A stretch of DNA of 64,000 nucleotides, taken from positions 15,900,643-15,964,642 of the forward strand of contig NC_081553.1 in the NCBI RefSeq assembly GCF_963082655.1, written 5' to 3'. Positions 1-11,175 of this stretch are shown piece after piece (the stretch's first letter is position 1; each line of letters begins with the position of its first letter). The notes beneath the pieces were generated by a model, which did no database searches, was not told where the DNA came from, and saw only the letters and a program-made list of their open reading frames with translations. The stretch comes from Stomoxys calcitrans (taxonomy: Eukaryota; Arthropoda; Insecta; Diptera; Muscidae). A program made the position numbers and the translations under genes.

Positions 1-50
1 GAGGGTGCAATTTTCATCCGATTGGGCTAAAATGTTGAATAATAATTTCT

Positions 51-73
51 AGAGCTGACAAACTATCAGCTCT
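51..73. repeat. short palindrome resembling the end of the hAT-like element
   Basis: Arms of eight bases (51-58 and 66-73) are perfect reverse complements around a seven-base loop. The left arm plus loop, AGAGCTGACAAA, matches the terminus of the element at 40060-40443. It may be a solo terminal remnant. Evidence is limited to this short match. Confidence 0.4.
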
Positions 74-405
74 ACCCCGGCACAGACGTAACCGAAATGA
101 ATGCCACCAGTTTGGACTTTGGATTAAGCAAGCGGTTTAGAAACAACGCCACCTCTCGACAATTTCTTACACTGCACAAAAAACTGATACTACCCGGTTT
201 CTTATATGGTTCTGAGGCATGAGTATTTGTGAAAGCAGACGAGGCAGTTCTTGGGGTGTTTGAAAGAAAGATTCTTCGTAAAATTTATGGTGCAGTTTTC
301 ATTGATAGAGAATAGGCATCATATGTATCATTATCTATATGACAACATAAGCATAGTTAAACATATCAAAATGCAACGTTTGCGTTGTCTAGGTCACGAA
401 TTAAG
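60..405 (+). pseudogene. RTE-like LINE, C-terminal remnant of the reverse transcriptase ORF
   Basis: One frame reads LLYGSEA-like and then DEAVLGVFERKILRKIYG, followed by IKMQRLRCLGH. This is the linker and C-terminal end of RTE/Bov-B type LINE ORFs, which typically read LYGSE.W ... ALGVFERKILRKIFG ... IKIQRLRWLGH. The copy is broken: a TGA replaces the Trp codon after GSEA, and further stops follow DRE. No catalytic part remains. It is the same family as the RTE fragment at 11176-11937, which ends with the same IKIQRLRWLG motif. The element is flanked on both sides by HPE-A type monomer sequence (1-50 and 406-700), so it probably inserted into an HPE-A copy. Confidence 0.7.
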
Positions 406-754
406 ATATCCCCTCGAAATTTTGCACATATATTTTTTCTTATTGATGTTGGTCGAATGTGACGCAATAAGCTCAAATAGATTCAGATTTGGATAAAGTT
501 ACCATATTAAATGGTCTTGTAATGTGACTTCTCTGATTTGATATCTTGACCCCCTGAAAGCCGCAATTGATGTTCGATTTGGGTGAAATTTTACTCTTTG
601 TGTTTCATTATGACTTTCAACATCCATGGTAAAAATGGTCCAAACCACGATCCCTAGAAGCTTAAATTTTTCCAATAGATTCATAACAATAAAATTCATA
701 GATTCATATAAATTTTAAGCAGAATCAATAGTGCATGTTTTTACTTCGTTTTTT
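406..754 (+). repeat. degenerate HPE-A monomers
   Basis: The stretch keeps diagnostic words of the HPE-A monomer in order: CGAAATTTTGCACA, CAGATTTGGATAAAG, CCGCAATTGATGTTCGATTT and a TATGACTTTCAACATCC-like segment. There is no terminus and no gene. It looks like the right flank of the HPE-A copy split by the LINE remnant at 60-405. Confidence 0.5.
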
Positions 755-1183
755 TATATCCTCCACCATAGGATGGTTAAATTATGCGTCTAAGATCCCA
801 TAAAGTATATATATTCTTGATCTTGGTTAAGTCGATCTAACCATGTTTGTCCGTCTGTCGAAAGCACGCTAACATTCGAAGAAGTAAAGCTACACGATTG
901 AAATTTTGCAACAATACTTCTTATTAGTTTAGGTCAGTTGGGATTGTAAATGGGCCAAATCGGTCCATGTTTTGATATAGCTGCCATTTTAACCGATCTT
1001 GGGTCTTAATTTCTTTGAGCTCTAGGGGGCGCAATTCTTATCCGATTTGGTTGAAATTTTGCATGAGATAGTTTATTATGACATCCAACAACTGTGCCAA
1101 GTATGGTCTAAATCAGTTGATAACCTGATTTAGCTGCCTATATGGCAATTTGACACTCTGCGCCTGAGGAAGGTCGCAATTTT
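755..1183 (+). repeat. HPE-A element, left-end portion
   Basis: The copy begins with the family's left terminus (TTTTTTTATATCCTCCACCATAGGATGG). The usual order follows: a 'cataaagtatatatattcttgat' segment, a 'gtccgtctgtcgaaagcacg' segment and monomers containing a 'gatatagctgccat' core. It is cut on the right at 1184 by the arm of a fold-back Tc1/mariner element. No coding potential is seen. Confidence 0.75.
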
Positions 1184-1375
1184 CGACATTTCAAACCGGA
1201 CACTGATTTTGGTAATAAAATTCAATGATTTGCAAGCGTTGCTCGTTAGTAAGTCTATTCATGATGAAATGTCAAAGCATACTGAGCATCTTTCTCTTTG
1301 ACACCATGTCTGAAATCCCACGTGATCTGTCAAATACTAATGCATGAAAATCCTAACCTCAAAAAAATCACCCTT
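1184..1375 (-). mobile_element. solo arm of a fold-back Tc1/mariner element
   Basis: These 192 bases closely match the right arm (24957-25151) of the complete fold-back element elsewhere in the window. The match includes the terminal ATCACCCTT and the adjoining TA at 1376-1377. On the minus strand the arm carries the transposase N-terminal segment (LTNEQRLQIIEFYYQNQ-type). The partner arm and central part are absent, so this is a truncated copy. It ends an HPE-A copy at its left edge. Confidence 0.8.
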
Positions 1376-2683
1376 TAGTTTGCAAACTATAAAAACTCCT
1401 GCCAGAAAGCAGAAAGCCACAAATACTCTTCGATAATTTTCTCCTCCTAATAGATTTTAGGTTCACGCCACAACACACTCCTCTCCGAGTTCCTCTGAGA
1501 ATAAGAATAGCTAGACCATTAAATTTTCTCTAAAGGCCATTGAAGATGGTATTGCCGAAAAATATTTATTTAAAAGTAATTAATTGTTAAAATTCAAACA
1601 CTCAAGGTAATGAATTTTCTTTATTTGTAAATTTTTGGTTATTTTATTACTCCAACTCTTTGGATTTTGCAATACCATTTGTCTGTGTTTGTTTATTTTT
1701 TGTGTAAATAATCACCTCACTAAATTGAGTATCAAACTCAAGACCTTGAGCCTATAAATTTAAACCTCCCCTCCCAACAACCAACAACACACATCCCCAT
1801 CCACCACATGGATATTTACAAAGGCCATTTTCACAAATTCTATCAACATCCAAAGAAACACCATAGCAGCAGGTTTTTTGCCTTTCGCTTTTTTTTTCAA
1901 ATATTTTTGTGTTTTTTTATTTTTATTTGTTATTGTTGTTGGCATTACAGCGATGTGTTACAATTTCGAAATTAATTGAATTTGCCCGTTGATTGAGGCA
2001 TTAAGAAGAAGAAGAAGTAGAGGCAGAAGAAGAAAAAAACATATAATTTGTTGAAATGGTTATTAAATTACTCTTTGTTGGTGGGGGCGCCCACACCACA
2101 CGTCTGTCTGCCGGTCGTCGTGTTCGGTGGCTCCTTTGTTTTGATTGCAAATCGTCCGTCGATGGATGGAATGAAAAATCGAAAAATTAACCCCAATTCA
2201 ATTTTTCAATTAGAGTCAAATTCTAGCATTAAAATTGGAATTTTTAAATTGTGTTACGAAATCGCACCAATTGCGAAAGACGGACATTTCGTCGGTTCGT
2301 ACCTACCTTACACATATCTCACCGACAGACTGATTTAATTCATTGGCAAAACAATTGACGGCGCGAAGTGTACGAATGGCTGTGTTAATTGAAAATTATA
2401 GAGATGATTGTAATTAAAAGCTTCCGCCGCCGCCGCCGCCACTTCGTCGTTTTTTTTTTCAAATAATTTTTATGAATTCGTTGTGGTTTTTTTTTGTTGA
2501 CTTTAACAATTGAAAGTATCTCACGTTTACTCATTTGTAGTTAACAAGTAGTTCATTAAAACATCGGTTTTGGTGTTTTTACAGAAAAAAACAGAAATGA
2601 ATTAAATCTAGGTGAGAGAATAAAAATTAATTGCATTTTTTGTTACTGATTGGAGAAAAAAAAAAAAACAATTAAGAGCATGC
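1376..2683. other. AT-rich non-coding spacer with a short CCG run
   Basis: No gene is supported. The stretch has poly-T and poly-A runs, a GAAGAAGAAG purine run near 2003-2032 and a short (CCG)n run near 2424-2440. It lacks the repeat families seen elsewhere, so it is probably older unique intronic or intergenic DNA. The longest open frame (2048-2338, 96 codons) has no recognisable motif. Confidence 0.5.
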
Positions 2684-3140
2684 TAAGTTGGCCAGGCCGA
2701 ATCTTATATGGAGGGTATATAAGATTCGGCCTGGCCTGATCGCATTTGTCGAGTTCTATGCGTGGTATCAGTTTTTAGACAAACAAAGAATATTGAATAA
2801 GAACTGTTATGCTATTGGAGCTATATTAAGTTATAGTCCGATTCGGACCATAAATGAATGCTGAACATTGTAGAAGTCATCGTGTAATATTTCAGTTCGG
2901 ATAATAATTGCGCCTTGTAGGGGCTCAAGAAGAAAAATCGGGAGATAGTTTTATATGGAACTGTATCAAGCTATTGGTAGATTATGAGAGAAGCCAATGT
3001 ACCAAATTTCAGCCAAATCGGATGCGAATTGCGCCCTCTAGAGGCTCAAGAGTTCAAGATCCGAGATCGGTTTATATGGCAGCTATATCAGGTTATGTAC
3101 CGCCATGCCTTACTCACATGCCTTACGAATTCTACCTGTA
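2684..3140 (-). repeat. HPE-A element, right-end portion in inverted orientation
   Basis: It starts with the right terminus (GCATGCTAAGTTGGCCAGG) and continues through 'gatcgcatttgtcgagttc' into monomers carrying 'tatatggcagctatatcagg'. The open frame 2908-3141 is produced by these monomers and is not a gene. The end is unusual: a perfect 20-base inverted repeat replaces the normal end (2690-2736). Confidence 0.75.
2690..2736. repeat. perfect 20-bp inverted repeat, 7-base loop
   Basis: Bases 2690-2709 and 2717-2736 are exact reverse complements, separated by GGAGGGT. The arms are a duplicated inverted copy of the HPE-A right-end segment (GGCCGAATCTTATAT). Perfect arms in an otherwise diverged element point to a recent snap-back event. 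Confidence 0.9.
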
Positions 3141-3800
3141 AATCTATGTAGCCCGCAATGGAGATGGAAGCCATACTGATCTCCTTTCTATAACTCAGTC
3201 TTCGCTGCGGTTTCTTATGATCTGGAGCTCCCTATAGGATTTTCATCGTCTCATCCGAGATGAAAGCCATACTGATCTCCTTTCACCAACTCAGTATCCA
3301 CGGTTTCTTGATCTCCCTATAGGATTTTCATCGTCTCATCCGCACGTCTTGCTGTTCGTAAAAATTTACATATGCGACGTCCTTACGTTACACTGTACCG
3401 TCTCACACAATCCCTGATCGCCAGGGTTTTTACCTACAGAACCGCATTGTAGATGTCTAGAACTGTTCTACCTTTCAACCATCCGTGCAGCACTAACTTC
3501 CTGATAATACCAGAATTTCGTCAAACTAAGTCTGCGCTGTCTGCACCAGTGTCTTGCACTGGACCACAAGTACCGCCTTAGGTATTCGATTAGAAACCTC
3601 TTCCAATCTAGTCAGGTTTCCTTTAATCGTCTTGATTGTTCCAAAATGCTATGACCTTGTCCTATCTTCTTTCCCTCTCCCATCGCCATAGATGCAATGG
3701 CTTCTTCACACTTTATTTATATATTCTGGATGCCAGACCCTAGAGATATGCTGGCGAAATGCACAGAAGTTGACATTGCAAGACTAGGAACTGCATATTT
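3141..3800. repeat. unclassified degenerate repeat with a ~90-bp direct duplication
   Basis: Two direct units are adjacent, 3161-3256 and 3257-3341. Both begin GAGATGRAAGCCATACTGAT and end TTTTCATCGTCTCATCC. The base composition is less AT-rich than the flanks, as in old coding sequence of a mobile element. Short minus-strand open stretches exist, but I could not identify a protein family. Confidence 0.5.
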
Positions 3801-3805
3801 CGAAA

Positions 3806-3935
3806 TTTGCCATAAGCATTCCATTAAGGAATAGGAATAGATTTCTTACATATCAATAAATGCTGCCTGATTTAAGTTTAGCTCAACGATGAGGAACCTC
3901 TTTTTTATAACCGCTTCTGTTGCCTCCTTTAAGGG
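3806..3935 (-). mobile_element. degenerate tRNA-derived SINE, 3' half
   Basis: In order it resembles the minus strand of the window's main SINE: 'cattccattaaggaata', 'cttacatatcaataaatg', 'gatttaagtttagctcaacgat' and 'cctcttttttataaccg'. The head with the polymerase III boxes is missing. The copy is old, with many substitutions against the copies at 15692 and 49108. Confidence 0.6.
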
Positions 3936-4063
3936 AACTGGAATCTGTGGCTATGACTTTAGCGATTTACAAGCCAATACTTCAAAATAGAGCCCAAAGA
4001 GCAACGGATGTTAGATCTTCATGAATTGGGATATATGTAACAAAACTGCTATTAAGATATATT

Positions 4064-4775
4064 TTTATACCCTCCACCATAGGATGGGGGTATGGGTTAG
4101 GTTAGGTTGAAAAGAGGGTGCAGATATTAATCCGCCCCATGCCACTATGGACATACACTTACAGAATGGAGGTATACTAATTTCGTCATTCTGTTTGTAA
4201 CACCTCGAAATATGCATCTGAGACCCTATAAAGTATATACATTCTTGATCGTCATGTCATTTTAAGTCGATCTAATCTGTCGAAAGCACGATAACTTTCG
4301 AAGGAGTAAAGCTAGCCGCTTGAAATTTTGCACAAATACTTTTCATTAGTGTAGGTCAGCTGCTATTGTAAATGGGCCAAATCGGTCCATGTTTTGATAT
4401 AGCTGCCATATAAACCGATCTTGGATCTTGACTTCTTGAGCCAATAGAGCGCGCAATTCTCATCCGATTTGGCTGAAATTTTGCATGAGATGTTTTGTTA
4501 TGACTTCCGATAACTGTGCTAAATATGGCGTAAATCGGTATAGAACCTGATATAGCTGCCATATAAACCGATCTGGGATCTTGACTTCTGAGCCTCTAGA
4601 GAGCGCAATTATCATCCGATTTGGCAGAAATTTTGTACGACGGCTTCTCTCATGACCTTCAACATACGTGTCTAGTAAAGTCTGAATCGATCAATAGATT
4701 GATACAGCTCCCATATAAATCTATCCCCCGATTTTACTTCTTGAGCCCCTACAAGGCGCAATTATTATTCGAATG
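4064..4775 (+). repeat. HPE-A element, left end plus monomers
   Basis: It begins at TTTTTATACCCTCCACCATAGG (left terminal palindrome) and runs through 'gtttgtaacacctcgaaatatg' and about three monomers with 'gatatagctgccatataaaccgatc'. A tract of about 75 bases near 4090-4170 containing GGGTTAGGTTAGGTT interrupts the usual order right after the terminal hairpin. The right terminus is not seen. The minus open frame 4356-4562 is repeat-derived. Confidence 0.75.
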
Positions 4776-6986
4776 ATGTGATAGATATTTAAACATTTTT
4801 TTTTAATTTTTCATCTGCTATGTTCAACTGTATTTTGAAAAGTAAGCGTAACCAACAACCTCTGAAGATTCTTCATCTGTGGAGGCACTTAAACTTTAGG
4901 TGTTTTTCAAGCAACTCCCCATTCTCAGTCTTAAAAAAACAAAATTTATTCATTTATTGTTCATCAATAAAACAAAACAACAACATAAAATGACAACCCA
5001 CACAACCGATAATAAACATGTTCCTTGGCTTAAGAATGACATATTTTGCAGGTTATTGTCTTTGTTGTATTAATTTTTATTAGTTTTTGCTCTTTCTTTT
5101 TAAAGTTCAATTGAGTTCAACAAGCTTATAGCCTCCTTGTTTTAATGAAAATCAATTCAGGGTTTAGGTCATTGTTAACTTAATTTATCTAACATTGAAA
5201 CAATGTCAAGCAAGCCCAGCATATATTTCAAATAATAAACAACGTGTAATTGAACTTGCTTTAATATTCTGTATGAATTACATCATTTTTAGATATAGTG
5301 AAATTTGTCATGGTATGATCTTGAATAGCTTTTTTTTTAGATTTTAGTTAAAAGCGAATGGTCATAGTTAATTATTGTTTATTTTTGGAATTTTTCCCTT
5401 TCAACATATAAAATGTATTTCAATACCCTTTGCCAAAAGGTGGAGTTGATAAAAGAAGAGTGTAGAATTATTCGGTGTTTTATGATTAATCGATTAATGG
5501 CTAGTCTTGACGGACAATGGTTAATTATGGAATTATTAATGCAATGATCGTAGATCTATATATCTCGCTGTTATAAACTGTTTGTGGAGTTTATAATTTC
5601 CCATCATGTCATTAATTATACAACAAGCGTTTATTATTTATTATAATGAAACCAATTTTTTCTAGCTCATAAAATTCTTCTTTTATTATTTTTTGCTTTT
5701 GCTTCATAGCAATTAAGTTATTATATACTATTAAAATTACAATCCATTTCTCGCTATTAAATTGATAATTGATTTCAAATCATTTCGAGAATAAAGACAA
5801 AAGACAATCATCAACCGTAATGTGGGAGGGGAAAATTCAAAAGTCCATGGTGACATCAAGACTGCGATTGTAACAAAACGGTTGATTGATAAATTAGAAT
5901 TCAAGAGCGCTTTTTTAATGATTTTATGCCTATTGAATTTTAAAATAAGAAATATAGTTGAAAAAAAAGCGAACCCAACACGTCAGCGATGACAAAGAAA
6001 ATCAATATTCCATAGTCATTCTTTCCATTAATGGCAACTATCAGCATATGGTTGTACATTTGTAAGAGAAAATATGTAATTGAACTTGAACTTAAGTCAA
6101 TTTGAAAATCAATTCAAATTCCTCACAGACATCAATATCATAGACATCGAAGGCTTAATAAAAACTAATAAACAATAACGCAATCACTTGATATAGGGGA
6201 TTGGCTATCATCTGCCATGATAAAAACACATGGCTTAAGCTAGATAGAATTCTCGCTGCTAAGGTAGAGACGACGAGTATTTACCTCGCCCTACACTATG
6301 ATGCAGGCCTTACCCAATCTGTATTCCGAAGAATAAATAAATGAGTGACTTTGCCTGCCTCGGTATTTGTGTGTCAGAACTCTTTGATATTTTGAGGGGG
6401 CCCTTTCAAAAACACCCAAGAATGTGTTGTCAACATTATATGACATTGAAAATTCGTATCATGTCGTGTTTACAATCTAATTTATTTGTTATACTCTGAT
6501 GTTGAATATGGGGATTTACATGAATAACATTACAAACATGTTCTTACATCGTTTGCTTTAGTTGTGACCAAATCATAATTTTAGGTTGTAAATTACACAA
6601 AGATTCATTAATTTTTTATCCAAAACGGTTTGGTCTACTTTATTCATAGTTTTGACAATTGATTATATTATGGAGCACATAAATTATTAATAATTAAAAT
6701 TGGTTAACGATATTCAGAAAAGAAGTTTAAAATGCAAATAAGGCTCTAATTTAATACGATACCCATATCGTATGCATTCCATAGTTTATCGAATCTATGA
6801 CTCATAGTTGTCTTCAATATGGGAAATTCTTTCATTTGTATATGAGATTTTTGAAAATGGATTATTGGAACGAATGGGATATTGTAAAACAAATAATATT
6901 GCATATATTATGATGCAAGAACAGAATAATATCATCAAAAAAGGATCATTACTGAAAACTAGTCTCGTTATTTCGATCCGTGATAT
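4776..6986. other. AT-rich non-coding spacer
   Basis: About 2.2 kb with no recognisable gene, RNA or repeat family. It contains poly-T tracts and many ATTAAT words. The open frames in it are short and lack motifs. Probably intronic or intergenic DNA. Confidence 0.5.
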
Positions 6987-7391
6987 ATCAAGGAGGAGAC
7001 CGCCGTAGCCCAGGGGTTAGTATGGCCGCTGTGATAATGAAAGTCTGGGTTCGAATCCTGGCGAGCACATTTACAGCGTTGAATATCCCTCCCAATGTTG
7101 ACGAAATTTGTGAGGTTATACGCCATGCAACGCGGATCCTGCCGAGCACAGTTGAAATATTTCCAGCGTTAAATATCCCTACCAATGTCAACGAAATTTG
7201 TGAGGTTCTACGCCATGCAAAAACTTATCGCCAAAAATATGTGTCGCCCTGCTCCATGCCATTCGAACTCTGTTATAAAAAGGTAGTCCCCGATCATTGA
7301 GCTTAAAACTAGAATCTGATAGCATACCTTGATGCCAACAGTTTGCATCCTGTTGCTTAATGGAATGTTTATGGGAAAATTAGCAATTTGA
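6987..7391 (+). mobile_element. tRNA-derived SINE with an internal duplication
   Basis: The head has a polymerase III A-box-like GTAGCCCAGGGGTTAGTATG and a B-box GGTTCGAATCCTGG. The family's body follows, with 'aatgttgacgaaatttgtgagg', 'tgccattcgaactctgttataaaaaggtagtcc', 'cattgagcttaaaact' and the 3' end 'cttaatggaatgttt'. The segment around 7067-7129 is repeated at about 7146-7217, so the body is about 78 bases longer than in other copies. Not a functional tRNA gene: there is no tRNA fold beyond the boxes. Confidence 0.85.
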
Positions 7392-7669
7392 TATATCATG
7401 GAACGATTCCATGAAATACTCTATTGATCCTTTTAGTTCAATCTGTCGAAATAAATAAATAGTCGTTTATATTCTTATAACATCCACAATAACATGCACA
7501 TATCTATATCGTCATTGCAAACCGAATAAAATATAATGTTAAAATACATGAAAAAAGAGTTATCCGTCCATCTGACTGTCAAAGGATTAATATTTTGATC
7601 TGTCCACTGATTAATTCATTTAGGATTACAAATGGTTCAGCCTATGCACAGTCTGAGCTGCATGAGACT
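7392..7669. other. short AT-rich spacer
   Basis: No gene or repeat family is recognised between the SINE and the minisatellite. Confidence 0.4.
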
Positions 7670-8700
7670 TATGTACTAAATAAGTACCCTTGTACTAAAT
7701 TGGTACCCATGTAATAATAAGTACCCTTGTACTTAATAAGTACCCTTATACTAAATTAGTACACTTATACTAAATTAGTACACTTATACTAAATTAGTAC
7801 TCTTGTACTAAATTAGTAACCTATTACTCAATCAGTATCCTTGTACTACATTAGTACCCTTGCACTGAATTAGTAGCCTTGTACTAAATTAGTAACCTTG
7901 TACTTAATAAGTACCCTTGTATTAAAAGAATACCCTTGTGCTTCATGAATACCCTTGTGCTAAAAGAATACCCTTGTTCTTTATTAATACCCTAGTACTA
8001 AATTAGTACCCTTTTACTAAATTTGTACCCTTGTACTAAATTAGTACCATTGTACTACAAGAATACCTTTGTACATAACTAATACCCTTGTACAAAATAA
8101 ATACCCTTGTACTAAATTACGAAATTAGTACCCTTGTACTAAATTACGAAATTAGTACCCTTGTACTAAATTACTAAATTAGTACCCTTGTACTAAATTA
8201 CTAAATTAGTACCCTTGTACTAAATTACTAAATTAGTACCCTTGTACTATATTAGTACCCTTGTACTATATTAGTACCCTTGTACTAAATAAGTACCCTA
8301 GTACAAAATTAGTATCATTGTACTTAATTAGTCCCATTGGACTAAATTAGTACCCTCGTACAAAATTAGTACCCTCGTACAAAATTAGTACCCTTGTACC
8401 AAATTAGTATCATTGCACTAAATTAGTACCCTTGTACTAAATAAGTACCCTTGTTCTATATTAGTACCCTTGTACTAAATAAGTACCCTTGTACTAAATT
8501 AGTACCCTTGTACTAAATAAGTACCTTGCACTTAATAAGCACACATGCATTAAATAAGTACCCTTGTTTTAACATAGTTACTATTAACATAATTACTACC
8601 CTTGTACTAAATAAATGTCCTTATACTGAATAAGTTTCCTTGTACTAAATATGTTCCCTTTTTCTAATCAACTATTGGTTAGTACCTTTGTACTTAGTTT
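7670..8700. repeat. 19-bp minisatellite array with a 27-bp variant block
   Basis: About 1 kb of tandem copies of a 19-base unit built on CTAAATTAGTACCCTTGTA. Sequence drift is heavy at both edges and low in the centre. Around 8098-8230 the unit expands to 27 bases (an added ATTACGAA or ATTACTAA), and this longer unit repeats several times, which is a local higher-order period. Each unit holds the partial palindrome GTAC...GTAC. No coding frame and no spacers typical of CRISPR. Confidence 0.95.
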
Positions 8701-10917
8701 AAGAAATCTAAAGAAATAAATATGAAAAATGTATAAAAAATATTTATATTTCTTTCACAAAAATTTAGTCGAAATTTCCTTTTTTTTCCAGTGTAATCTT
8801 TAAGTTCGTCTGTTTATGCTCTGCTCCCAATAATTTGTTTATACATATTTCATGCCTATTCATATATTGTTGTTGTCTAAATACAATTCATGGTCAATTG
8901 AGTTTTAATAATGGGGCACTCGAAATTCAAAATCTTCACTTAAGTACATACTTAATTTTTATGTTACACCGTGCGTTGTTGACATTTTGCAACGTCAATA
9001 GCTTTTTGGGGGTAAATATTTTAAGTCAAACACACTTTTGGGTTACAATGACCATAATAATAACCTTTGTAATGATGTTGCTGATATATATCTCTATGGC
9101 AGAGACAATGTGAATGGCGAACTAGACATTAGTAATATTTATTTGTCTCCCAATTGTTACAACATTAGATGTATGCGGATTTGACAAAGCTGTAAGTCAT
9201 TTAGCTGTCTGTCCAACCATTCGCACGCCACCTGTCATTGCTGGGTGCTTAGGCCAGTCTGACTTGTTGAGATGACATTTTTTGGTATGTCATCATTTCC
9301 GTATTTGGAAGATTTGAAAAATACCATAGACTCAGAGTTGATAATGATGTAAATCTTTTCAAATTCAAGATTCACATGCGCCAAATGTTACAAAAATTTA
9401 AAACATTTTCGCTTTACCTCTTTTTGAGCTTGCATGTCTGTCTTTCTTCCAAGTTCTTCTTATTATCATCAAGTTATTAAGTTTCGCTTACATCATTTTT
9501 TAAAGTCCGATGTTTCGGCTGTGACACCATTCATGACTTTTGACAAGAATCTTATCATTGTTGTTGTTTTTTTAAATACTTTGTTTATTACTCTTTTTGT
9601 TTGTTTTTTTATTTGCCATTTAATTATGTCATTCATTGTTTGTTTTTGTTTTCATTTCAGGTCAGTATTACAGTGTGAATCATCTTTCAGAGCTTTTTTT
9701 TTGGTGCATTGGATTTGTTTCTGTGTCAGGTACATACATATATATATATATATAGGATTTTTTTTCAATGCTTAAAATAAAAAAGTGTTAAACATAATAA
9801 TCACATATCTTATTTATGGATCGGTTTACATGGGGGCTTTTTATAAAGGAATTTTATTAGGGGATCCATTTATATGAATCTTAAATATATTTTTACCTTT
9901 TTGTTTAGTCAAATTGGGCAAGTTAGTCTGCTATGGGTCTTTATTCCTAATTCAAAAGATGAAATATAAAGTGTATAACACCTCACGACCCAGGGTAAGG
10001 TGAGCTGGCAGGTGCAGCTAATACCCCACTTCAATTCAATACTGTTTCATTAGATTGTGACAATAACTATTACAAAGATAGTATATTTCCCATTAATATT
10101 TTCTGAAATGGTTAGGCTCTCCTTATCGACATCAGGTATTATTGTGAGGCATACTTTAAATTCTTTAAATAATGAATAATTTTTTTATATTTTATGCTTA
10201 TTTCAGCATCAGAGAAGCTCTATTTTACTCATGACCCTTTGCATTAGTTTTCATTAACATATTTAAGAGATATGGAAAAATAGATTTTTACACAAACCAA
10301 CCATAAAAACTACAATTTTATGGGGCGCCATCAACAGTGCTGACATATAAAAAGCAAAATGTATTTCCTCAACTTCCGTTCCGTTGGTCTTGCCTTTGGC
10401 ATGCCTATCAGCTATTTAGGAATTTTTATGGTTTTGAGTGCTTTAATTTGACATTAATATTCGGTCACAGGGCTGTCTCCCCTATTTTATTTCCACCCAA
10501 ACTATAGGAATTAAATATTTAGGTGTCTTAGTTTTGATGTCGTAGTCGTCACCTTCATAATATTCTTTATTTATGCCTCATCCATTTCCTAATATAACTT
10601 ATGGTTTAGTAGTTTGACTTTTTAAAATTATCCCAATCTCTAACAAGATTGATATACTATAGGAAAATTTCCTAAAGGCCAATGGAAAGGTGCTATAAAA
10701 TGCGTTAAGAAAAACTAAGAGGTGCTATAAAACATGAAAATTAATTCACAAAAATTGTGAAAGACATAAGCAATGTGAAATTGTATTTTTGAGGGGAACA
10801 AATTCACGTTTGAATTGACCTAGGCCAATATGGAATTGGTTGAGAAGTTTCATAATTTGTATAGCCTGCATGAAATATGGAAAACATCACGTAACATAAA
10901 ATTTCAAATATAAAATA
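8701..10917. other. AT-rich non-coding spacer with a (TA)n run
   Basis: No gene is supported. A dinucleotide (TA)n run lies near 9737-9753. The open frames 8835-9113 and 9434-9775 have the hydrophobic, Phe/Leu/Ile-rich composition expected from T-rich DNA and show no family motif. Confidence 0.5.
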
Positions 10918-10984
10918 AAACAAGCAAGAGCGTGCTAAGTTCGGTCCGGCCGAACTTTGGATACCCACCACCTCGGGTATATAT
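10918..10984 (-). repeat. HPE-A element, right terminus (first piece of a split copy)
   Basis: AACAAGCAAGAGCGTGC is followed by a near-perfect palindrome built on AAGTTCGGTC and GGCCGAACTT, then 'acccaccacctcgggtatatatg'. This is the right end of HPE-A read on the minus strand. The copy is interrupted at 10985 by a SINE and resumes at about 12000. Confidence 0.8.
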
Positions 10985-11175
10985 GTAATCGCAAATTTTG
11001 CCCATGAACATTCCACTAAGAAACAGGGGCAAACTTCTCACGTATCAAAGAGTGCAGTCCGATTCAAGTTTAAGCTCACTGATAAGGGGCCTCCTTTTTT
11101 AGCCGAGTCCAAACGGCGTGCCACAGTGCGACATCACTTTGGTGAGAAGTTTTACATGGCATAGTACCTCACAAA
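10985..11175 (-). mobile_element. tRNA-derived SINE, 3' part (split by a LINE)
   Basis: It matches the minus strand of the SINE family: 'gcccatgaacattccactaag', 'gatcggactgcactc'-like complement, 'taaggggcctcctttttt', 'cggcgtgccacagtgcgaca' and 'gaagttttacatggcatagtacctcacaaa'. It stops at 11175, exactly where the RTE LINE starts, and the SINE resumes at 11938. The last 13 bases (11163-11175) are the first copy of the LINE target duplication. Confidence 0.85.

Noticed and set aside
2048..2338. 96-codon open frame as a small gene
   Set aside because: No motif, no splice or promoter context, and composition as in the flanking spacer.
4085..4110. Telomere-like GGTTAGGTTAGG
   Set aside because: Only two or three units, inside a transposable repeat. 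Flies do not use this telomere repeat.
6987..7080. Possible tRNA genes at SINE heads (also near 15910-15980, 49320-49380, 50700-50765)
   Set aside because: All share the same SINE body downstream and the acceptor stems do not pair.
7670..8700. CRISPR-like array
   Set aside because: Units are directly tandem with no spacers, and the genome is eukaryotic.
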